From Desulfosporosinus sp. I2 (GTDB lineage: Bacteria > Bacillota > Desulfitobacteriia > Desulfitobacteriales > Desulfitobacteriaceae), in NCBI RefSeq assembly GCF_000960765.1, contig NZ_JYNH01000039.1:1-33791 (forward strand): DNA of 33,791 nucleotides, given 5' to 3'. A program made the position numbers and the translations under genes. Positions within the stretch are counted from its first letter, which is position 1. Each line of letters begins with the position of its first letter. Below the pieces are notes generated by a model. It ran no database searches and had not been told where the DNA came from. It was given only the letters and a program-made list of their open reading frames with translations. Below are positions 1 to 8,790 of this stretch, in pieces.

Positions 1-1661
1 TAGGTGGTCTTAAGAGTAATAGGATGAGTTAGATACTTTTCAAATTGCCATGGTTTAAAAAGGCCCACCTCTTCATTATAAATTACTTCCTCAATTTCTT
101 TGGAGGCATTATAAGCAATGGTGCTTTTGCGAATCAATTGTTCTTGATTAGGAAAAGGAGCAAGGGGCAAATTATGATTATCTATAAGCGGATAGGTTAA
201 AAGATTACCTGGATCGAAGATTTGAAAAGGTTTGTCTCCCTCTTGATTAGAGTGAATAAACAGAACATCACAGCCCATCTTATGGAAAGCATAAAGCAGA
301 TAGATTTCATGAGATTTGATCGGACCATAGAAAAGAATCTTGGGATTATGTACAGGTGACCCTTCCAGATAAAAAGGATGGCTCCCACTACAGGGTTCAA
401 ATAAACTTGGAAGATACCGATTAAACCAGCTTACAATCTTTAACGAAAAATTCAAGAAGACGGATATATTAAGAGTAAGATTTTTCTCGACGTAAAGATT
501 TACTGTCTCAACAAATGATTTTAGGATCGTATTATTGAGGAGCTTACCATAGGATTGAGGTAGTATTGCGGCCTGAAGAATCTGCTCAATAATTTCAATC
601 CAGTTCTCAGACGTAGCGCTATGAAGTCTTTGGGGTATCATAGCACTTTCTTCAGCTTTCGGTGCTGGGATACTCTCTAGAAATTTAACGTAGTGGAATC
701 TCTGAAATCCTTGGTCGAGATTGTAAAGACGATTGTAATATTCCGCTTGCCAATCATCCGAAGTACTAGGCACCCCAATATAGCGCACAAAATAAGCCGG
801 AATAATTGGATAGGGTTCCCCAATAAAGCCGCTTCGTTGGTTCAAGGGTACTAATAAATCTTCAAGGATCCCATCCGATTTCTTCAATTTTACCTCAATC
901 CTAGGATCTTTAATTAAACTATCAAACCGATTCTTTAATTGTATTGGAGTGTAACCTTCGATGCTTTCCCGCTTAGAAGAAGGCATCATGGTTTGCGGTG
1001 TTTCCTTAGATCTTTCCACAGGGAATTGGCCTATAGGCAGGTCTTTTGTTTTTCTAATGACTAAAGAAAATTCATTGTTCTTATCGACTTTCTCAAATAA
1101 ATCATTGAAGGAAGTATTGAGTACAAGTACATCAAACCCCACAAGAGACATAAGAATTAAAAAATATATCTCATGTTTCTTAGGACTTCCCCAATAAATG
1201 ATTTTCGGATTATAAGCTGATTTTTTATTAATAAGTTTACTATAATGGCCGAACCACAGTAAAACTTTAGTACTAAAATTAAGCATAATACTTAAATTAA
1301 CCGTTTCCTCATTCGTCATAAATAGATTGAGCATGATACCAAACGCTTCTTTAATTTTTCGATGAACTTGGTTATCTGAAGTTAACGAAAAGTAGCCCTG
1401 TGTTTCTAAGACATTCAGAAGTGCTCCGTTACTAAAATCCTTTAAGGGAACAGGTTCAAATAATTTTCTGGCTCGTTCAATTAATAATGGGTCTGTAGTT
1501 AAGGGGATCGTTCTGTCAAAACAACAATAATTCCCGATAGATTTTAATTGCTCATCTAACTTAGTGATCTCAAGTTGGTACCGTCTCTCGTCCTCGCACC
1601 CAATAATGCGGTAGAAATAAACGTATGGGATCGTACCCCTTTCTTTCAGAGGAGATAGCAT
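1..1661 (-). CDS. YceG-like protein of the Ter stress cluster, partial (runs off left edge)
   Basis: I translated one uninterrupted minus-strand frame from 1724 to the window edge; the C-terminus lies outside. It contains two diverged copies of a module: an aromatic-rich segment, then a strand-helix-strand stretch starting with HEIY (HEIYFLILMSLVGFDVLVLN in the first, ILFYGPIKSHEIYLLYAF in the second). This fits the YceG family ('putative component of a biosynthetic module') encoded next to TerD genes in Bacilli and Clostridia; the biochemical role is not established. The TerD gene lies about 1 kb upstream on the same strand, which supports the call. The start is unclear. The first in-frame ATG is at 1661 and has no good ribosome site. 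The ATG at 1708, nearer the AAGGAG at about 1731-1735, would need one extra base in a GGG run to enter this frame. Confidence 0.7.
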   Translation of the reverse strand, partial: MLSPLKERGTIPYVYFYRIIGCEDERRYQLEITKLDEQLKSIGNYCCFDRTIPLTTDPLLIERARKLFEPVPLKDFSNGALLNVLETQGYFSLTSDNQVHRKIKEAFGIMLNLFMTNEETVNLSIMLNFSTKVLLWFGHYSKLINKKSAYNPKIIYWGSPKKHEIYFLILMSLVGFDVLVLNTSFNDLFEKVDKNNEFSLVIRKTKDLPIGQFPVERSKETPQTMMPSSKRESIEGYTPIQLKNRFDSLIKDPRIEVKLKKSDGILEDLLVPLNQRSGFIGEPYPIIPAYFVRYIGVPSTSDDWQAEYYNRLYNLDQGFQRFHYVKFLESIPAPKAEESAMIPQRLHSATSENWIEIIEQILQAAILPQSYGKLLNNTILKSFVETVNLYVEKNLTLNISVFLNFSLKIVSWFNRYLPSLFEPCSGSHPFYLEGSPVHNPKILFYGPIKSHEIYLLYAFHKMGCDVLFIHSNQEGDKPFQIFDPGNLLTYPLIDNHNLPLAPFPNQEQLIRKSTIAYNASKEIEEVIYNEEVGLFKPWQFEKYLTHPITLKTT

Positions 1662-1752
1662 ATCCTGAAAAATATTGTCTGAGTCTTTAATAAATGTTAC
1701 CCTCTCATTCCTTTCCGTACGATCTCACTCCTTTTAACAAAACTAATCATCA

Positions 1753-2091
1753 TTATTCCCAAGAATCCCAGACCCTTGGTTCATATCCCACCGTTGCCTG
1801 TTTACCATTGCGTACTATGGGAGTTTTATAAAGACTTGGGTTATTTATGAGAATTTCTTCTTGAAGATTTGCAGAGATAATGCGATCCATATTTAATCTC
1901 TTATAATCCTTAGCTTGATTATTCATTAGATTCTTTAATCCTACAGCAACCTTGACACTTTGTAATTCTCCTTTGCTCAATCCAAGCATCGTCAAATCCA
2001 TAAATTGATAGTTGATTTTTCGTTCTTTAAAATAACGTTCTGCCTTTTTGGTATCAAAACATTTTTTGATACCAAAAATCTGTATATTCAT
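1753..2091 (-). CDS. ArsC/Spx-family thioredoxin-fold protein
   Basis: A 112-residue protein with the ArsC/Spx/YffB layout: an N-terminal beta strand (MNIQIFGIKKC), a single cysteine at about residue 11 in KKCFDTKKA, a DLTMLGLSKGEL segment, and a C-terminal PIVRNGKQATVGY segment containing the family's cis-Pro region. Only one Cys is present in the active-site loop, so it resembles YffB or thiol-using ArsC-like reductases more than CXXC-type Spx. Substrate cannot be assigned. An AGGAG lies 9 nt before the ATG, and a TATAAT (2125-2130, minus sense) lies 34 nt upstream of the start with a poor -35. YceG follows about 30-90 nt downstream on the same strand, so the two may be co-transcribed. Confidence 0.75.
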   Translation of the reverse strand: MNIQIFGIKKCFDTKKAERYFKERKINYQFMDLTMLGLSKGELQSVKVAVGLKNLMNNQAKDYKRLNMDRIISANLQEEILINNPSLYKTPIVRNGKQATVGYEPRVWDSWE

Positions 2092-2235
2092 CCGCTTAAT
2101 CTCCTCAAATAAACTATCTCTTAGATTATAGCACGGTTCGTTTTTGTTAATACGTAAACAATCCTCTTATTCTACAGAAAGATATTTAATACCTTCATGA
2201 AATCGTAATTTGAATTAATTCCATAGTTAAATAAC

Positions 2236-2263
2236 CCAAAAGCCTGCAAGAGCAGGCTTTTGG
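2236..2263 (-). terminator. Hairpin between KimA remnant and arsC-like gene
   Basis: A perfect 12-bp stem, CCAAAAGCCTGC pairing with GCAGGCTTTTGG around an AAGA loop. It lies 27 nt past the stop of the KimA-like remnant. The stem includes T4/A4 but no clean U-run follows on either strand, so terminator is the likely but not certain role. Confidence 0.6.
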
Positions 2264-2289
2264 CGTAACCATTAAATCAAGATAGCAAA

Positions 2290-2628
2290 TTATTGTTTAT
2301 TAACTTTTGGATGATAAGGAATGCTCGTTACATAAATATTTTTGCCAATAAGCAACATTAACTTAAGTAATTGTCCGGTCTGGTTATGAAAGAAATTTTG
2401 AAATAGTTTATTAGGTACATATTCAGGAATAACAACCGTAATCGACGTCCAGCGCGGATCAGACTCTACTTCATCTACATACTTTATAATATCTTGGACA
2501 ACCGCCCTATAAGGGGACTCGATAATTTGAAGCTCAATACCAATATTGTTCTCGTTCCAGTGTTTTCGTAGTTTTTCGGCTCTTACCATATCTGAAGCAA
2601 TATGAACTGCAGTGACCAGTGGCGTCGA
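2290..2628 (-). pseudogene. C-terminal remnant of a KimA-like APC potassium transporter
   Basis: The frame is open from 2628 (just after an in-frame TAA) to the stop at 2290. It reads LVTAVHIASDMVRAEKLRKHW, then IIESPYRAVVQDIIKYVDEV, TVVIPEYVPNKLFQNFFHNQ and LLIGKNIYVTSIPYH. This pattern is the cytoplasmic C-terminal domain of KimA/YdaO-type amino-acid-permease-family K+ importers ('HNQT..LLK..LL...VTSVPYH'). All twelve membrane helices are missing, and the fragment begins within 6 nt of the TerD-TerB stop codon at 2634. An internal ATG at 2589 could still give a 99-residue soluble peptide, but I see no good ribosome site. The abrupt junction suggests a deletion that removed the front of the transporter. 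Confidence 0.7.
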
Positions 2629-2633
2629 TTATC

Positions 2634-4016
2634 CTAAAAGATAAATTCTCTTGAGTCCAAGTGAACCTCGCGACAAATCTCCTCCACCACTTGCTTTTCC
2701 ACTGGAGCAAATTCCCCGTCGGCAAAACCGATTGCACAACACAGACGAACGACCAAACGTGCAGCATCTTGTTTACTCGCTAATTTTCCGACCGCCCTCA
2801 AAGCTTCCGCTTTACCTAGAATACGATCACTCTGAATTCGCTGGACAAAGTAATTAAATCGAGAATCTACTTCATTAATATTAATTCCACGCATTTCCTG
2901 ACTTGTGCGGAAATAATCTATAAGCTTTTCCCTCTCCGCTTGATCGATAACCCCATCAGCTATAGCTACCAAAGCACTACCTGCGACCAAGGCTTCTGTA
3001 AGATCTTTTCCCATATATTTGTTGACAATATTACGAGCACTTTCGGTTTGCTTTTGTAGCCACTCAGCAGTATTCGTGTTGCTTGAAGAATTCCACCGTT
3101 CTTTACAAGTTAAGCAAGCAAATTCCATATTTTTGCTTCCAATAAATCCAGCCAATAATCCTACAGGTCCTAGCAAAATACCACCGATTGCAGCCTTGCC
3201 AATCCCAAACCCTTTTTTACCAGCAGTCACCTGCGTCGAATTACAACGTGGACAGGCCATGCCACCTTGATTTGATGAAGGACTACTGTAATTCGCTTGA
3301 CCAAAGGACTGGGAACTAGCTTGTCCAAAGGACTGTGAGTTATAAGGTACGGTTGAGGTGCTTGGTCCAGAATTTCCAAAGCTATTATTTCTTGTGTTTC
3401 CGTAACTAGAATTATTGGCACCTGAAGATTGTTCTTCCTCTACCTCCAATCCGAAATTGCCACAGAGAGCAGCTAAACCACCTTGGAACCCGCTACCAAT
3501 CGCGTTGAATTTCCATTCTCCAGAATGTCGATATATTTCTGCAGCGACAATAGCCGTTTCCACAGAAAATTCCTGCCCAAGCTCGTATTTTAGAAGTAAT
3601 TCGTTCGTGCTGGCATTCAAAATACGCACATAGGCATCTCTGATATCTCCAAAACTCTGCCGTTTCATTTGTGCATCATTAATGGTAATTGTAAAGGCAA
3701 TCCTTTCGATATAGCTGGGCACTGCCAAGAGATTTATGTGAATCTGCTCGTCATCACCCTCTCCGGAGCCTTTTTTGTTATCTCCACTGTGCTTTACCGA
3801 GCCCTGACCACCAGAGGGATTATTGTAAAAGACTAGATCATTTTCGTCTTTCACTTTACCGTTTGATCCCATTAAAAAAGCCGACGCATCTAAGTCAAAG
3901 CTATAGTTACTTGATGCTTGGTTCGAACTCCATCCTAATCCAACGATAATTTCCTTTATGTTCGGATTGCTTTTCGTGAGGTCAATTTTCTGACCTTTAC
4001 TAAGTCTTACCGCCAT
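2634..4016 (-). CDS. TerD - zinc ribbon - TerB fusion protein
   Basis: A 460-residue, three-part protein. Residues 1-190 form a TerD domain (LSKGQKIDLTKSNP, VGLGWSS, FDLDASAFLM, GEGDDEQIHINL, RHSGEWKFNAIG), a Ca2+-binding beta-sandwich of the tellurite/phage/stress Ter systems. Residues 195-250 are a low-complexity Ser/Gly/Gln linker with repeated SFGQA. At about 255-310 two Cys pairs (CPRC and CLTC) flank a glycine-rich hydrophobic hairpin (IGGILLGPVGLLAGFIG), a zinc ribbon that may touch membrane. Residues 330-460 form a TerB-type helical domain (VAIADGVIDQAEREKLIDY, IGFADGEFAPVEKQVVEEI). TerD/TerB combinations are known in Ter networks. The ATG follows a weak AGG-containing site. It is the first gene of the left stress cluster. 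Confidence 0.85.
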   Translation of the reverse strand: MAVRLSKGQKIDLTKSNPNIKEIIVGLGWSSNQASSNYSFDLDASAFLMGSNGKVKDENDLVFYNNPSGGQGSVKHSGDNKKGSGEGDDEQIHINLLAVPSYIERIAFTITINDAQMKRQSFGDIRDAYVRILNASTNELLLKYELGQEFSVETAIVAAEIYRHSGEWKFNAIGSGFQGGLAALCGNFGLEVEEEQSSGANNSSYGNTRNNSFGNSGPSTSTVPYNSQSFGQASSQSFGQANYSSPSSNQGGMACPRCNSTQVTAGKKGFGIGKAAIGGILLGPVGLLAGFIGSKNMEFACLTCKERWNSSSNTNTAEWLQKQTESARNIVNKYMGKDLTEALVAGSALVAIADGVIDQAEREKLIDYFRTSQEMRGININEVDSRFNYFVQRIQSDRILGKAEALRAVGKLASKQDAARLVVRLCCAIGFADGEFAPVEKQVVEEICREVHLDSREFIF

Positions 4017-4211
4017 TATTCAATCCTACCTTTCCCAGTATTTCAGAGCTTCCGGATATAAGCCAAAAACACTATTCACCTTAAATTATTTCCTTAACAA
4101 GGGAATTATATCACCTCTCTACGGATAATCAACTAAATCCAAATAACTTCAATTACGTTCATTCTGAAGAGTAAGTTATAAAAAAATTAAGACAAAACAA
4201 AAATAACTATA

Positions 4212-4253
4212 AAACAGCTCGGAAGGAAAAGCATATCCTTCGACGAGCTGTTT
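4212..4253 (-). terminator. Rho-independent terminator after the cupin gene
   Basis: A 10-bp outer stem (AAACAGCTCG with CGAGCTGTTT) plus an inner AAGGA/TCCTT pairing. It lies 41 nt past the cupin stop. On the minus strand TTATAGTTATTTTTG follows, and A/T-rich flanks on both sides could let it also work towards TerD. Confidence 0.75.
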
Positions 4254-4293
4254 AGTTTGGTAGAGGGCTTATAAAATTTGCTAGTTTAGCTTC

Positions 4294-4647
4294 CTAATCG
4301 AATAAAATCAAGGCAAGGATTTCCAAGTCAAAGGTTCCGGTATTTTCGATAGAGTGTTTTTCTCCGTTTCTAGTAATGATCACATCTCCAGGCTTAACTA
4401 GCTTTTGGTTTCCATTATCATTGACTAGACCTTCTCCACTTAGAATGACATATGTTTCAGAATCTCCAACGTGTTCGTGCAGACCAATGGAAGTGCCAGG
4501 TTTTAAAACATTTTTCGCAAATAACCGACCCTTGCCATTAAATTCGTCCTTTTCTACCTCAAGAAAGTGTGTCATCTGCATTTCACCTTTCCCACCACGG
4601 AATCCAAAAATTGTATCTTTCCTTAATTCCCCTAAATGTTTTATCAT
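4294..4647 (-). CDS. Small cupin-domain protein
   Basis: A 117-residue single-domain cupin. Motif 1 is seen as KPGTSIGLHEHVGDSETYVI with the metal-ligand HxH (H-E-H) and the downstream Glu. Motif 2 is the stretch GDVIITRNGEKHSIENTG, which supplies the third His. Such proteins bind one metal ion; the family covers enzymes, sugar isomerases and regulators, so no substrate can be named. GAAGGAG precedes the ATG, and a TATAAT (about 4680-4686, minus sense) sits 35-40 nt upstream. It stands alone between the terminator and the end of the decarboxylase operon. Confidence 0.8.
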   Translation of the reverse strand: MIKHLGELRKDTIFGFRGGKGEMQMTHFLEVEKDEFNGKGRLFAKNVLKPGTSIGLHEHVGDSETYVILSGEGLVNDNGNQKLVKPGDVIITRNGEKHSIENTGTFDLEILALILFD

Positions 4648-4772
4648 TTTTTTGCTCCTTCATAATAGAATTTTTAAAAATTATATCATAATTCAGAGGA
4701 AAAAAAATTCTAACACCAGAGGAATTAGAGCAAGCGGGAGTTAATGATTCGCTCGTGAGGTTTTAAGTTTTT

Positions 4773-5927
4773 CTAATGACCAAAGAGAGTCAAAAGAACC
4801 CCTGCAGCAACAGCAGTTCCAATAACTCCTGCGACATTAGGCCCCATGGCATGCATAAGCAAGTAATTTGCAGGATTTTCCCTTTGACCAATCACCTGGC
4901 TGACTCTTGCAGCCATAGGTACTGCAGAAACTCCTGCAGAACCAATCAGCGGATTTATTTTCCCTCCGTACGCTACGTTCATGATTTTCGCGATGAGCAA
5001 CCCGCCAAAGGTACTAAAGGCAAAGGCTACCAAACCCAGCGCTATCAGTTTGAGCGTTTCCGGTCTTAAGAAAATATCTGCACTTGCCGTCGCACCCACG
5101 GTCAAACCGAGAAAAATAGTTACTATATTAATGAGTTCATTCTCAGCAGTGCCAGAAAGCCTCTGAACAACCCCACTCTCCTTGAATACATTGCCAAGCA
5201 TCAACATTGCGATCAGCGAGGCGATCGGAGGAAGAAGTAAGGCTACGATGATTGTTACGACCAACGCAAACGCAATTCGCTCAAACTTTGATACCTCTCT
5301 CATTTGGTCCATTTTTATCATTCGTTCTTTTTTCGTCGTCATAAGCCTCATAATTGGAGGCTGAATAAGCGGTACAAGCGCCATATATGAATAGGCCGCA
5401 ACTGCTATAGGACCGAGCATATGAGGTGCCAACTTGGATGCCAGAAATATGGAAGTAGGACCGTCAGCTCCACCGATAATTCCAATCGATGCTGCCTCTT
5501 GGGGAGTAAAGCCAAGCAAAAGAGCACAAATAAACGCAAAATATACTCCAAATTGGGCACCTGCTCCTAGTAATAAGCAAGAAGGCCTTGCTATCAACGG
5601 CCCAAAATCCGTCATTGCTCCAACACCTAAGAAAATGAGCGGAGGAAAAATTTCAAATTGTACACCCTGAAACAAATAATAGAAAAGCCCCCCCGTTGCA
5701 CCACCCTGCGGAGGATTCATCAGCCCTGTAAGGGGTAAGTTTACTACAAACATACCAAAAGCGATCGGCAGAAGCAGTAAAGGCTCGAAACCTTTATTGA
5801 TGGCAAGGTAAACCAGCAAAAAGGAGACACACACCATAATAATGTTTCCTAAGGTTATTGCTGGATATCCGGATGTTGCCAAAATATCAGTAACCGCTTT
5901 AAAGAATTCCGTAACAAATGACATCAT
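4773..5927 (-). CDS. mmdB: Na+-translocating methylmalonyl-CoA decarboxylase, beta (membrane) subunit
   Basis: A roughly 385-residue, very hydrophobic protein of the OadB/GcdB/MmdB family. It carries the signature GGADGPTSIFLASKLAPHM with the conserved Asp of the Na+ site, the paired QPPIMRLMTTKKER segment, and the C-terminal GPNVAGVIGTAVAAGVLL helix. It decarboxylates carboxybiotin and exports Na+ through the membrane. The frame opens at 5942, but a GGGGG ribosome site lies inside its first codons, so ATG 5927 (MMSFVTEFFKAVTD) is the likelier start. It is the last gene of the nine-gene operon, 18 nt after the biotin carrier. The gene set chosen identifies methylmalonyl-CoA, rather than oxaloacetate or glutaconyl-CoA, as substrate. 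Confidence 0.93.
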   Translation of the reverse strand: MMSFVTEFFKAVTDILATSGYPAITLGNIIMVCVSFLLVYLAINKGFEPLLLLPIAFGMFVVNLPLTGLMNPPQGGATGGLFYYLFQGVQFEIFPPLIFLGVGAMTDFGPLIARPSCLLLGAGAQFGVYFAFICALLLGFTPQEAASIGIIGGADGPTSIFLASKLAPHMLGPIAVAAYSYMALVPLIQPPIMRLMTTKKERMIKMDQMREVSKFERIAFALVVTIIVALLLPPIASLIAMLMLGNVFKESGVVQRLSGTAENELINIVTIFLGLTVGATASADIFLRPETLKLIALGLVAFAFSTFGGLLIAKIMNVAYGGKINPLIGSAGVSAVPMAARVSQVIGQRENPANYLLMHAMGPNVAGVIGTAVAAGVLLTLFGH

Positions 5928-5945
5928 AACACCCCCTTTCAACGA

Positions 5946-6326
5946 CTATTTGAGTAAAATCAGTGCATCTCCCGTTTTAACAGGTTTACCACTGGCTACT
6001 AAAATCTTAGAGACAACAGCATCCCGAGGTGCCATAATCTCATTTTCCATTTTCATAGCTTCAAGGATACATAACACTTGTCCTTTTTCTACTTTTTCTC
6101 CCTCAGTTATGCTTATATTAGTAATTGTTCCCGGCATGGGCGACAGTACCTTTTCTCCATCATTGCTTGCTTCGGAAGAGGGCGCCTCCCAGTATTTCTT
6201 TGGAGGATTTACCGATGCTTCCACGACATGCTTACTAGGGCTCTTGGCACCATCTTTCGATTCAATAACCTTTTCTACCTCTACTTCGAATTTCTTTCCG
6301 TTAACTGTTACATTGTATTTCATCAT
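5946..6326 (-). CDS. mmdC: Methylmalonyl-CoA decarboxylase, biotin carrier (gamma) subunit
   Basis: A biotinyl-domain protein of about 126 residues. It has an N-terminal MKYNVTVNGKKFEVEVEKV segment as in decarboxylase biotin carriers, then a short Ser/Pro linker. The biotinylation loop is CILEAMKMENEIMAP, where the Lys of AMKM carries the biotin, and the protein ends in GDALILLK. It shuttles the carboxyl group from the alpha subunit to the membrane beta subunit. The frame opens at 6338, but GGAGG at 6333-6337 indicates that one of the paired ATGs at 6326/6323 is used. mmdD lies 28 nt upstream and mmdB 18 nt downstream. Confidence 0.93.
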   Translation of the reverse strand: MMKYNVTVNGKKFEVEVEKVIESKDGAKSPSKHVVEASVNPPKKYWEAPSSEASNDGEKVLSPMPGTITNISITEGEKVEKGQVLCILEAMKMENEIMAPRDAVVSKILVASGKPVKTGDALILLK

Positions 6327-6354
6327 TTCAACCTCCAATGTATTGTAGTAATAT

Positions 6355-6687
6355 CTAAAGCGCCTTGATTGACTTAAATTGAAGCCTGCTTAAAGGAATA
6401 TTTGCGCAATTGCTGACGACTGCCATAATTACAGCCTGTGTCTCATCATCAACTACGCCAGGAACTATCGACTCACCGGAAGTTATACCTTCACTTCCAA
6501 TATCGACTTTTTCCATATTTACAGATAAATCAATAGTTTGAGGTTTCTTATACCGCTCCGAGATAACGCTTATTAGCTTTGATTGTGCTACAATAATTGC
6601 CCATAATACAATAAGGACAATAAAAACAATTCCCATTCCATTCACTGTAGTACTTATACCCAGAAGCAATTTGTCAGCAATTGTCAT
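6355..6687 (-). CDS. mmdD: Methylmalonyl-CoA decarboxylase, OadG-like small membrane subunit
   Basis: A 110-residue protein. One N-terminal membrane helix (GMGIVFIVLIVLWAIIVAQ) is followed by a charged linker. A second part (GVVDDETQAVIMAVVSNCAN, ending PLSRLQFKSIKAL) matches the C-terminal segment of OadG/MmdD subunits that holds the complex together. It sits between the carboxyltransferase and biotin-carrier genes, the order usual for these sodium pumps. GGAGGA lies 8 nt upstream of the ATG. Confidence 0.85.
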   Translation of the reverse strand: MTIADKLLLGISTTVNGMGIVFIVLIVLWAIIVAQSKLISVISERYKKPQTIDLSVNMEKVDIGSEGITSGESIVPGVVDDETQAVIMAVVSNCANIPLSRLQFKSIKAL

Positions 6688-6715
6688 TCTTCATCCTCCA
6701 ATTTTCCAAGATAGG

Positions 6716-8263
6716 CTAATAAGGTATATTGCCATGCTTCTTACTTGGTTGGGATTCTCGCTTGGAACTCAGCATTTTAAGACTTTTAATAATTATTTTT
6801 CGGGTATCACGCGGGTCTATAACATTGTCGATCAAACCCTTAGCGCTGGCAATATAAGGGTTTGCAAACTTTTCTCTGTATTCGGCGGTCCTTTGTTTCA
6901 TGGTAGCCTTAGGGTCTTCAGCCTTCATAATTTCGTCGCGGAAGATAATATTGGCGGCACCGTCCGGTCCCATAACTGCAATTTCAGCAGTCGGCCAAGC
7001 TACCGCAACATCTGCGCCTAACGATCGGCTGCACATGGCGACGTAAGCCCCACCGTAAGCCTTACGTAGAATAATCGTGATTTTGGGAACAGTAGCCTCT
7101 GAATAAGCATAAAGGATTTTAGCTCCGTGACGGATAATTCCACGGTGTTCTTGTTCAACCCCCGGCATAAAGCCAGGAACATCTACGAAGGTTACCAAAG
7201 GAATATTAAAGCAATCACAAAAACGTACAAAGCGGGATAGTTTATCAGAAGCATCAATGTCCAGGCACCCAGCTAAATAGGCAGGCTGATTAGCAATAAT
7301 TCCAACAGACATTCCCTCAAAACGAGCAAAACAGGTTACAATATTTTGAGCAAAATGTTGATGAACTTCAAAGAAGTCACCGTCATCGACTAGTAGACTG
7401 AGGACATTCCTGACATCGTATTGCTTATTGGGTTCCATCGGTACCACGTCCAGCAGTTCGTCACCTTCTGTTTCAGGTGGCGAGTCCTCAAACACAGGAG
7501 ATTTATCGAGGTTGTTTTGAGGTAGGAATGTTAATAAATGCCTTACCATGTCCAAAGTTTCTGTTTCCGAATGGCCAAGGAATTGGGCTACACCGCTAGT
7601 ATGATTATGGGCCATAGCCCCTCCTAGTTCCTCAGTGGTTACCTGCTCCCCTGTCACCGATTTAATGACTTGGGGACCGGTAATAAACATTTGGCTGGTC
7701 TTTTCAACCATGAAGATAAAATCGGTAATGGCTGGAGAATAGACAGCGCCACCGGCACAGGGCCCCATGATAACCGAGATTTGTGGGATAACCCCTGAGG
7801 CTAAGGTATTGCGATAAAAAATGTCCCCGTAAGCGGATAATGCACTAACACCCTCTTGGATACGCGCGCCTCCTGAGTCATTTATTCCGATAACAGGAGC
7901 TCCATTTTTTAGAGCGAGATCCATGATTTTGCAAATTTTCCGTGAATGAAGTTCCCCTAAAGCCCCACCGAAAACGGTAAAGTCTTGGGAAAACAGATAA
8001 ACCAGGCGACCATTAATTGTGCCATAGCCCGTAACGACACCTTCCCCTAGATTGACGACGTCAGCTTTTGTAAAATCGCTCATTTCTCCTCTAATAAAGG
8101 TATCTGTCTCAATAAAACTATCGTCGTCAAGGAGTACCTCGATGCGCTCCCGCGCTGTCATTTTCCCGTTTTCATGTTGCTTATTGATACGCTGGGCGCC
8201 ACCCCCGAGTTCTGTTGCCTCTTTGAGGGCTGTTAGTTCATTAAGTTTATCGTAAATATCCAA
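6716..8263 (-). CDS. mmdA: Methylmalonyl-CoA decarboxylase alpha / propionyl-CoA carboxyltransferase
   Basis: A 515-residue carboxyltransferase of the MmdA/PccB family with two crotonase-like halves. The N-half has the acyl-CoA site (GGAQRINKQHENGKMTARER, FSQDFTVFGGALGELHSRK, INDSGGARIQEGV, GPCAGGAVYSPAITDFIFMV). The C-half has the biotin site (ADKLSRFVRFCD-like SDKLSRFVRFCDCFNIPLVT, VDVPGFMPGVEQE, KAYGGAYVAM, MGPDGAANIIF). It transfers the carboxyl of methylmalonyl-CoA to biotin on MmdC, giving propionyl-CoA, or the reverse. A 119-nt gap separates it from the epimerase gene. I see no strong terminator in that gap, so the operon probably continues. Confidence 0.95.
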   Translation of the reverse strand: MDIYDKLNELTALKEATELGGGAQRINKQHENGKMTARERIEVLLDDDSFIETDTFIRGEMSDFTKADVVNLGEGVVTGYGTINGRLVYLFSQDFTVFGGALGELHSRKICKIMDLALKNGAPVIGINDSGGARIQEGVSALSAYGDIFYRNTLASGVIPQISVIMGPCAGGAVYSPAITDFIFMVEKTSQMFITGPQVIKSVTGEQVTTEELGGAMAHNHTSGVAQFLGHSETETLDMVRHLLTFLPQNNLDKSPVFEDSPPETEGDELLDVVPMEPNKQYDVRNVLSLLVDDGDFFEVHQHFAQNIVTCFARFEGMSVGIIANQPAYLAGCLDIDASDKLSRFVRFCDCFNIPLVTFVDVPGFMPGVEQEHRGIIRHGAKILYAYSEATVPKITIILRKAYGGAYVAMCSRSLGADVAVAWPTAEIAVMGPDGAANIIFRDEIMKAEDPKATMKQRTAEYREKFANPYIASAKGLIDNVIDPRDTRKIIIKSLKMLSSKRESQPSKKHGNIPY

Positions 8264-8382
8264 AGTTCCTGCCTCCTCTAGCTTAGCTTTGGCGCTGAAC
8301 GAGTTCTATGAGTGTATTAAACTCCAGTAATTTTCCTCAATATTGTTGACTTGAATAACAATGAATTGTAATTATATGCTAT

Positions 8383-8790
8383 TTAGCTACGCTGTGATAG
8401 TTCAAGCAAAATACCACCCGTTGCTTTGGGGTGGATAAAGGCAATGCTTGCACCTCCAGCGCCATAGCGTGGCACTTCGTCGATCAGTCGGACTCCTTTG
8501 GCCTTGAGGTCAGCTAAAGCGTTTTCAATATTATCGACTCTGAAAGCGATGTGCTGAATCCCTTCGCCATTCTTTTCAATGAACTTGGCAATTGGTCCCT
8601 CCGGCGAAGTAGATTCAAGAAGTTCTATTTCACTATCACCGCTAGGAATGAAGCAAACTTTAACTTTTTGCTGTTCAACTATTTCTTCTCCTTGCGCCTT
8701 CATACCCAACGTTTCAGTATAAAACCTTTTGGCCACTTCCATGTCTTTTACGGCGATGCCGATATGATCTAGTTTCAAAACATTGAACAT
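8383..8790 (-). CDS. mce: Methylmalonyl-CoA epimerase
   Basis: A 135-residue glyoxalase-fold protein. It starts LDHIGIAVKDMEVAKRFYTE, and contains IELLESTSPEGPIAKFIEKN, GIQHIAFRVDNIENAL and the C-terminal HPKATGGILLELSQ. The metal-binding His/Glu positions (HIGIAV, HIAFRV, LLELS) are all present. It interconverts (R)- and (S)-methylmalonyl-CoA between mutase and decarboxylase. Its start overlaps the stop of the upstream mutase small-subunit gene by one base, which indicates translational coupling. Confidence 0.95.
   Translation of the reverse strand: MFNVLKLDHIGIAVKDMEVAKRFYTETLGMKAQGEEIVEQQKVKVCFIPSGDSEIELLESTSPEGPIAKFIEKNGEGIQHIAFRVDNIENALADLKAKGVRLIDEVPRYGAGGASIAFIHPKATGGILLELSQRS

Noticed and set aside
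961-1197. Plus-strand 78-residue frame in the YceG region
   Set aside because: It is antisense to the long YceG-like frame and has no ribosome site.
4707-4766. Plus-strand fragment LTPEELEQAGVNDSLVRF, like the C-terminus of a cystathionine gamma-synthase/O-acetylhomoserine sulfhydrylase family protein
   Set aside because: Only 18 residues with no upstream sequence of the family. It may be a relic, but it is too short to annotate.
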